Below, piece by piece: positions 45,243 to 50,754 of a stretch of DNA of 50,754 bases. The translations under genes were made by a program, and so were the position numbers. Location: contig JAAHFN010000051.1 of NCBI GenBank assembly GCA_010672965.1, forward strand, positions 1 to 50,754. The letters run 5' to 3'. The notes below the pieces were generated by a model. That model saw only the letters and a list, made by a program, of their open reading frames with translations, was not told the DNA's origin and ran no database searches. The stretch's first letter is position 1, and each line of letters starts with the position of its first letter. The stretch is from Oscillatoria sp. SIO1A7 (GTDB lineage Bacteria; Cyanobacteriota; Cyanobacteriia; Cyanobacteriales; Laspinemataceae).

Positions 45243-46131
45243 AAAACCAGATCCAGTTTTATTGTCTGATATCCTTGCACGGATATGCTCATGCTTGTCG
45301 AATTCACAAGGATCCGAAACCTACCGCTTCCTTCTAAAATAGGCGTTGGTATTGTTATGATGCGTCCCGATTCTCTATTGACTGGTCTTCTCAAACCGTT
45401 AAGAGTCCCCAAGGACAGCAAAGTAAAAGTTGGACTCCGAGGCGCGGATCCTGGGAATAATCCTGTCATTACCGTCAATTTTGGGAAAAAGACTTGTAAA
45501 GAATGTCCAGCCCGCTCTTTGTGTACTCGCATTTGCGAATTATCCGAGATCTTTAACCTTACACCCCCCCAAGAGCAACAACAGGCTTTACAACAGGCGC
45601 GCCGACGACAAACTACATCACAGTGGAAGGAGAGCTACAACACTCGTGCGCTTGATTGAAGGAACAATTTCTCAAGCTGTAACCGCTTTTGGTTTGCGAC
45701 AAAACCGAAGCGCGAGGTTTAGCTAAAACACGATTACAGCATGTAGCCATTGCCACTGCCATTAATCTTAAGCGTCTTTGGACCTGGGTAAAAGGTACTC
45801 CTCATGCAAAAACTCGGACTTCAGCCTTTGCTACACCCCCAAGAGCAACAACAGGCTTTACAACAGGCGCGCCGACGACAAACTACATCACAGTGGAAGG
45901 AGAGCTACAACACTCGTGCGCTTGATTGAAGGAACAATTTCTCAAGCTGTAACCGCTTTTGGTTTGCGACAAAACCGAAGCGCGAGGTTTAGCTAAAACA
46001 CGATTACAGCATGTAGCCATTGCCACTGCCATTAATCTTAAGCGTCTTTGGACCTGGGTAAAAGGTACTCCTCATGCAAAAACTCGGACTTCAGCCTTTG
46101 CTTCCTTAAATTTACAGGTGATTTAGCTAAG
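45243..46131 (+). pseudogene. IS1182-family transposase remnant with an internal tandem duplication
   Basis: In alternating frames the sequence reads FSIDWSSQTVK, NPVITVNFGKKTCKECPARS, QQALQQARRRQTTSQWKESY, EGTISQAVTAFGLRQNR and GLAKTRLQHVAIATAINLKR: the C-terminal half of an IS1182 transposase. At least two frameshifts break it. A 270-bp segment from 45561 is duplicated in tandem (second unit to 46102), repeating the EGTISQAV...TSAFA part. It is fused directly to an IS4-type N-terminal fragment. Confidence 0.8.
45561..46102 (+). repeat. 270-bp tandem duplication within the IS1182 remnant
   Basis: AAGAGCAACAACAGGC occurs at 45571 and 45841, AGCTAAAACACGATTACAGC at 45721 and 45991: constant 270-bp offset. 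The copies are practically identical except for the length of the opening C-run (7 versus 5), so the event is recent compared with the decay of the gene around it. Assembly artefact is an alternative. Confidence 0.9.
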
Positions 46132-46173
46132 TGCAACTGATTTTATCTAACAAATTATTTCGCCAACAGCATC

Positions 46174-46219
46174 AGGAACGAAACCCAACACAACGATTGG
46201 TATAGTTGGGTTCGTTCCT
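46174..46219. repeat. Hairpin repeat AGGAACGAAACCCAAC
   Basis: AGGAACGAAACCCAAC at the left and GTTGGGTTCGTTCCT at the right pair over about 15 bp with one bulge and a 15-base loop. The motif with adjoining CCACCCAACCTAC is a common cyanobacterial dispersed repeat and lies just before the left end of the IS630-type element. Confidence 0.7.
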
Positions 46220-46374
46220 CCACCCAACCTACTGGTCTGTCAATTTTAATTCTATAAGTTATCTGGTAAAATAGAATGGCAATTGATAAATTTGATATTT
46301 AATTTATTTTTTTTATTAAAAAACTTTTGTTATTAAATTAACTGTAAAGGAGAGGCAAGAACTCCAAAAACTTG

Positions 46375-47623
46375 GGCTCTCTTGGAGTTATGGTGACGAG
46401 CTTGCTCTGTAGCGGAAGGTAGCCATGAGGCGGTCCCGAAAGTTTTTCATGTTTGTGAAACCGTATCCAAGACGTTTAACTAGCTTGATTTTATTGTTAA
46501 CACCCTCTATAAATCCATTTGTGAGGCGGCCGATCGAGTAATTACAAATCTCCTTTATGTGCTTGGATACAGTCTCACAAAGTTCTGGCCACAAAATTCG
46601 AGCGTGTCGAACCCAACCAGTCCATTTTTTTGCGGCCGGATTTTGGGGTTCGACAACGCTCGTATATTGCGATAAAATCTTCTTTCATTTCATAAGCAAT
46701 ATTTAAAGTGGGAGAAAGAGACAAAACTACCATCAAGTCTTCCTTCTGTTCTTCATTTAAGTCTGCACCATTTTTTAAGAGTAGATAGCGACTTTTTTTA
46801 TAAATTACACCTAATTTTTTTCGCAAATCGTTTAGAGCTTTATTAACCATTTTCAGTACATGAAATCTATCGATTACAATTTTAGCAAAGAGTGAAAACT
46901 TCACTAATTACTTTTGGAAACCCTCCCCACATATCTACACTGACTTCTTTTACCTGTCCTCGAATCTAAGAGAGGTTGCTCCATAAGAGCCTCAGTCACT
47001 TTCTGCTGTGTATGACCATCAATGACATCCAATAAACACTGATTGTCTGGATCTCCAATTACTGTTTGAAAGTTTTTATGACCTTTGCGGACGCTAAACT
47101 CATCTATATTAATCCGCTCTACCCGAGACCAATCATTTTTTTTTTCGTTTTTGGCACGGGCATCAAACATTGCTTTTATTTCATCATATTTGAGAGATTC
47201 TTCTCGACCAAGCCCTATATTTGAAGCTATAACCCTTTCATAGACATATTGTTCGTATCTAATTGTATGACGCCTTTTCGCATGGATATAATCTAAGTTT
47301 TCCGTGAAAAACTTCTGGCAATTACTACAAAAAAACTGTCTTCTTGGAACCTCTAAATAAACCTTTTTTCCAAAAGCTGGTAAATCTCTGACTAAAATTG
47401 GTCGATCTTGGTTAATATCTTCAGTAAAGCGATCGCAGTGAGGACAATATATCCCGGTATTTAAAAGAGTTATTTTAATAACAACTGAATTATCACAATA
47501 TTGACAAGTTTCTACTGTGGTATTTGGGAAAGAAAGGAGATGGGCCAAGTGAAAATCCATAATTGTCTGGAGATGGGTAAATTGTTATCCACAAACATTT
47601 TACACCATAACCCCAAGAGAACC
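46375..47623 (-). mobile_element. ISL3-family insertion sequence, complete, with 8-bp target duplication
   Basis: 1249 bp. Terminal inverted repeats GGCTCTCTTGGAGTTATGG (left) and GGTTCTCTTGGGGTTATGG (right, reverse strand) match at 17 of 19 bases. Perfect 8-bp direct repeats AAAACTTG lie at 46367-46374 and 47624-47631, the usual ISL3 duplication length. The target is the start of the IS630-type transposase gene. The internal transposase is frameshifted (see below), so the element is now immobile by itself. Confidence 0.93.
46388..47560 (-). pseudogene. ISL3-family transposase broken by two frameshifts
   Basis: 47560-46904: zinc-binding N-terminus (CQYCDNS, CPHCDR, FFCSNCQKFF), helix-turn-helix region, then INIDEFSVRKGHKNFQTVIG with the first Asp of the DDE triad and LLDVIDG. 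After about 46970 the frame shifts; the true sequence VKEVSVDMWGGFPKVI carries the second Asp. 46904-46575 has VIDRFHVLKMVNKALNDLRK. After a second shift near 46625, 46594-46388 has NGFIEGVNNKIKLVKRLGYG with the catalytic Glu and RLMATFRY. All catalytic residues survive; only the frame is lost. Confidence 0.9.
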
Positions 47624-48490
47624 AAAACTTGTATCTACAGGTAAGGCAGCGGCTTATAAAATCAAACACGCTAATATACTGCTGAATATTGATGCGAGCG
47701 GACCAGGATAGACTGATTCTGAGGCGGCAGCAGCCTTTAGCTGTCATCAAAATACTGTGGTTAGTATTAGTATTAGAAAAAGGCTTGTAGAAGAGGGTTT
47801 AGAGGCGGCTCTCACAAGAAAGAAAAGGGCAAATCCACTCGCGTTGACCGGTTTGTGATGGAGAATCAGAGGCAAAGATAATAGCTTTGCGCTGTAGTCA
47901 ACCCCCAGAGGGTCATAGTCGTTGGACGTTACGTTTATTAGCGGACAAAATAGTAGAGTTAGATATCGTATCAGAGATTTCTCACGAAACGGTAAGAAAG
48001 GTTTTAAAAAAAACGCTCCTCTTGCCCCCATCTGCGTCAGCAATATGTAATTACAAGGCGAGCAAAATGCTGATTTTGTCGCCCATATGGAAGACATTTT
48101 AGATATCTATCACCAACCTTAAGATTCAAAATATCCAGTAATTTGTATGGATAAAAAAGCAGTGCAGCTAGTCAAAAAAACGCATTACACTACCTGCAAA
48201 GCCCGGACATTCCGAAGCGTTAGACTATGAATATGAACGCAATAGAACTACTAATTTATTTGGGTGCGGCTCTTTTTAAAAGACGCGCTTACTTGTAAAA
48301 TAATCCAAATCCGGTTCGGAAAGAGGCGGTATGCTTACTAGTTGGCGAGGAAGGTCCGCGCACATCTGCCCCCCGTTTCGCAAGCGGTCCTCTTGTAGCC
48401 CATCGCTAAGTAATAGTGAGCTATTTTGAACTAAGAACAAAAAACTACTTGCTTAACGAAAATTTATTAGAAATAGTATCTTTAAAAAAA

Positions 48491-50187
48491 ATGCAAGACC
48501 AAGACATAAGCAAAAAAAAAGATGGAGATTTCACAGAGGCAAGAGAACTATTTGAAGAAATGGTGGGGTGGTTAAGCTCAGATAGTGTTGCTGGTCTCGA
48601 ACACAGTGAATTGGAGAAAAGTTTATACGTCAACGGAAACGAGCTATTAAGAAGATTGCTACAAGGTTATCTGGACAGGCGACAGCAAGATGAACTAGAA
48701 GAAGACTGTATAGGCAGCGACGGTGTAAAAAGAACTCATAAACGTCAACAATCAAGAAAGTTGACCACAATATTTGGTACAGTAGTAGTCAGTAGGATTG
48801 GCTACGGAGGTAGAAAGATAACCAGCCTAAAGCCCGAAGAATGGAGAATTAAATTTACCACCAGAACAATACTCACATGGGGAGCATTTCAATTTTGCAC
48901 GCCCACCGCCTGACGCCTATAGGCGTAAGCCCCGCCTCCCAGGCGGCTGGCGCGGCTACACAAACAAAGCCCTCCGGGCTGCCCTGTTACAAAAGTGAAA
49001 TGCTCCCACTCACATGGGCTATCAGAACGGGTAGCCTCGGCAGCAGCTTTCAACGGATTCAACCAAACAGTAGAAATTATCAAAAAAACGACCGCAGCAA
49101 AGGTAGGAAAGCGTCAAGTGGAAAAAATAGCACTTCTGAGTGCTTGTGATTTTGACGAATTTTATCAAGCACAAAGAAGGCAAAGGAGGCAGGAGGAAAA
49201 AGCTGGGAATATTCTGGTAATAACTGTGGATAGCAAGGGGGTAGTCATGCGTAGAGAAGATTTGCGCGAGAACACCAAGAAAAGAGCGGCTGGCAAAAAA
49301 AAGCTATAAAAACGCTTAACGAAAGGAGAAAAGCGCAATTCAAAGCGTATGGCGACAGTGGCTGCGGTTTACACGATAGAGCCTTTTAAACGTACAGCAG
49401 AAAAAATTATGAAACCAGAAAAATACGAGAAAATAAAACGGCCTAAGCCAGAATCAAAAAGAGTTTGGGCTAGTTTAACAAAAGAACCAGAAGCTATTAT
49501 AAACGAGGCGTTTGATGAAGGATTGTATAGGGATAGTAATCAAGAGAAAAACTGGGTAGCATTAGTGGATGGCAATAAGACACAATTGCAGTTAATAAAA
49601 GAATTATCTCAACATTACAAAAAAGATGTAACTATAATTCTCGATCTGATTCATGTGATTGAGTATCTGTGGAAAGCTGCCTTTGCCTTTCATACTCCTA
49701 CCAGCAAGGAAGCTGAAGATTGGGTTGAGAAACGAATACTGCGCATCCGGGATAGGAAAATCGAGTTCTGTGGCTTCAGGAATGCGCCGTAGCGCTACCT
49801 TGCTTCAACTCAAACCGGAACAACGAACTTCGGTAGATAAATGCGCCAACTATTTTACTCAATAATCTCGATTATCTCCAATACGATCTTTACTTGGCTG
49901 CGGGTTTTCCTATAGCTACAGGAGTCATTGAAGGAGCTTGTCGTTACTTGATTAAAGATCGAATGGACATTACTGGAGCCCGGTGGAGTCTTCAGGGTGC
50001 TGAGGCAGTGTTACGTCTACGTTCCCTCCATGTTAGTGGTGATTGGAATGACTATTGGCATTTTCATTTACAGCAAGAACAGAAACGTCATCATCAAGCT
50101 TTATATTTTTCGGGTGTCCCTTTACTAAAAAGTGTAATTCATACGAGTTGTATAACAACTCCTTCATACAGAGCTATGGTTTTTTGA
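48491..50187 (+). pseudogene. ISKra4-family transposase, multiply broken
   Basis: MQDQDISKKKDGDFTEAREL, LRRLLQGYLDRRQQDELEE and KLTTIFGTVVVSRIGYGGR are the N-terminal domain. An extra A near 48839 shifts the frame (SLKPE, then GELNLPPEQYSHGLSERVAS), and the MITE at 48890-49007 sits in that last segment. It continues as VEKIALLSACDFDEFYQAQR and VITVDSKGVVMRREDLR (first catalytic Asp). A further shift near 49305 leads to WVALVDGNKTQLQLIKEL (second Asp) and ILDLIHVIEYLWKAA. Another near 49790 leads to the C-terminal [20 protein letters not shown] (catalytic Glu) and [19 protein letters not shown]. Inactive. Confidence 0.9.
48890..49007. mobile_element. MITE, GGGAGCATTTCA family (copy 4) inside the ISKra4 transposase, 9-bp target duplication
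   Basis: 118 bp with ends GGGAGCATTTCA / TGAAATGCTCCC. Perfect direct repeats ACTCACATG at 48881-48889 and 49008-49016 (8 bp if the shared G belongs to the element). Interior: GCCTATAGGCGTAAGCCCCG, GGCTGGCGCGGCTACACAAA. Removing it restores QYSHGLSERVAS of the transposase. Confidence 0.95.
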
Positions 50188-50368
50188 CTTGCCTATATGT
50201 CTTCTTAAAAGAGCCGCACCCAATTTATTTCTATTTACAGAGCCCTTAACGGGATGGCGTAAGGTTGTTGTTACCCAGGGTAAGCTCATCTAAATTAAGG
50301 TTGACAAAAAGAGTTAATAACTGTAATCATATATTCGTCATTCATTGAAGCACGTTTTCGCTTTTGCT

Positions 50369-50754
50369 TCAGACTACTTTTGAATTTTTTTCAAGAGATA
50401 GAGCATTAATTGCTAACCGTCTTAAAAGGTAAAAATTATGATCGCCATATCGAGAACGTATGCGGCAGTCATCTTCACGAAAGGTCACATCTAATATCCA
50501 ATGGACTTTATTTTCAATAGTCCAATGTTTGCGAAGTGCTTGGCCTATTTTTTTAGCGTTAGCAGGTAGAGAAGTTAAGTAAAATTGCGTTTTATTTGTA
50601 GTTTTGTTCCACAAATGACGAATTCGTTATACCATAACAATTGTCTGCAGACCAGACCATTGCTCTTGTTGGTGTAAACTTCCAAAAGCTTTTACAGTAA
50701 CGGCTCAAACATAACGCTTTTCTGTGCGGTGATGTCCTTTTTCTATCTGTTGTT
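50369..50754 (-). pseudogene. ISAs1-family transposase, C-terminal part, runs off the window
   Basis: 50614-50369 encodes YLTSLPANAKKIGQALRKHW, then TIENKVHWILDVTFREDDCR and LLRRLAINAL, the C-terminal DDE region (catalytic Glu in the IENxxHW motif) of ISAs1-type transposases. Upstream, EKGHHRTEKRYV and VKAFGSLHQQEQWSGLQTIV are recognisable but interrupted by stops in frame (TGA near 50705 and TAA near 50630), so the gene is decayed. The N-terminus is outside the window. Confidence 0.82.

Larger units (their letters stand above)
48262..50221 (+). mobile_element. ISKra4-family insertion sequence with 9-bp target duplication
   Basis: 1960 bp including a MITE. Terminal inverted repeats GGGTGCGGCTCTTTTTAAAA (left) and TTAAAAGAGCCGCACCC (right). 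Perfect 9-bp direct repeats AATTTATTT at 48253-48261 and 50222-50230. The target is the DDE region of the IS630 transposase; removing the element plus one repeat restores the frame NLFLFTEPL. The left non-coding part (48300-48415) has GAGGAAGGTCCGCGC and GCGGTCCTCTTG blocks. Confidence 0.93.
46318..50292 (+). pseudogene. IS630-family transposase, nonsense-mutated and split into three by two insertions
   Basis: Joined across the ISL3 insertion the frame reads KTFVIKLTVKERQELQKLVS, then TGKAAAYKIKHANILLNIDA up to a TAG, then TDSEAAAAFSCHQNTVV: the N-terminal helix-turn-helix of IS630 transposases. RCSQPPEGHSRWTLRLLADK and ISHETVRKVLKK follow in 47823-48100 with frameshifts. Joined across the ISKra4 insertion, LDYEYERNRTTNLFLFTEPL followed by TGWRKVVVTQG is the DDE-region YxRNGTxNLF motif, ending at TAA 50290-50292. 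The C-terminal remainder is missing. The piecewise homology proves that the two other elements came later. Confidence 0.85.
46231..50312 (+). mobile_element. IS630-family element carrying two later insertions (ends approximate)
   Basis: Both ends carry related sequences: TGTCAATTTTAATT near 46238-46251 and AATTAAGGTTGACA near 50292-50305, inverted, next to TA dinucleotides as expected for IS630/Tc1-type insertion. Without the ISL3 element (46375-47623) and ISKra4 element (48262-50221) the element is about 900 bp, a normal IS630 size. Exact ends are uncertain by several bases. Confidence 0.7.

Noticed and set aside
46375-47623. ISL3 element as parent of the MITE family
   Set aside because: The ISL3 ends (GGCTCTCTTGG) do not resemble the MITE ends (GGGAGCATTTC), although the 8-bp duplication length fits.

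Overview
This window is cyanobacterial chromosomal DNA. The octamer GCGATCGC (HIP1) and its core recur throughout, short tandem repeats of 7 to 14 bases fill the spacers, and the proteins are of cyanobacterial type: a haemagglutinin-CHAT fusion, a mercuric-reductase-like flavoenzyme beside a TVP38 protein, a cyanobacterial NACHT protein and DnaE. I cannot name the species. DnaE is one uninterrupted gene with no split intein, which sets this strain apart from many filamentous relatives.

Layout. 1-1.6 kb: a terminator, repeats and a ParA/MinD-type ATPase. 2.0-8.0 kb: a 2001-residue secreted haemagglutinin-type protein ending in a CHAT caspase-like protease. 8.4-9.2 kb: a tight cassette of three small genes (CdiI-like, unknown, DUF4926-like). 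9.5-10.7 kb: a PLP cysteine/cystine lyase-like enzyme. 11.2-12.4 kb: a dead duplicate of the 5'-nucleotidase upstream region carrying a MITE, and a decayed mntA/hepT toxin-antitoxin pair. 12.6-16.2 kb: an exported 5'-nucleotidase and a Bax-inhibitor-1 protein. 16.3-17.4 kb: a dense nest of small inverted-repeat elements. 17.7-20.2 kb: a two-gene NACHT operon whose proteins share an N-terminal GRD-repeat motif. 21-28 kb: ferritin-like protein, repeat lipoprotein, glycogen debranching enzyme, TVP38 protein, acidic small protein and MerA-like reductase. 28.8-36.2 kb: dnaE, an alpha/beta hydrolase and gatA, all on the minus strand. 36.5-38 kb: an AT-rich islet with a cupin and a frameshifted oxidoreductase. 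38.3-44.6 kb: EF-hand protein, a Rieske/PLP gene scar, a frameshifted B12 radical SAM gene, and a coupled acyltransferase-like/epimerase pair. 45-50.7 kb: a graveyard of insertion sequences.

The main theme is decay and repeat invasion. An IS630-type element carries an ISL3 element (8-bp target duplication) and an ISKra4 element (9-bp target duplication), and the ISKra4 element carries a non-autonomous element (9-bp target duplication). That MITE family has six copies in the window. At one of them the uninserted ancestor survives 1.2 kb away as a paralogous sequence, which gives an independent check of the target-site duplication. At least five other inverted-repeat families fill the spacers, and some lie inside genes.

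The best candidates for unusual biology are the NACHT pair with its shared N-terminal repeat, the toxin-antitoxin pair in which both proteins have lost their expected catalytic residues, hairpin elements whose two arms match perfectly within a copy but differ between copies, and a gene broken exactly at a perfect palindrome. Family assignments come from reading the sequence; no database search was run.
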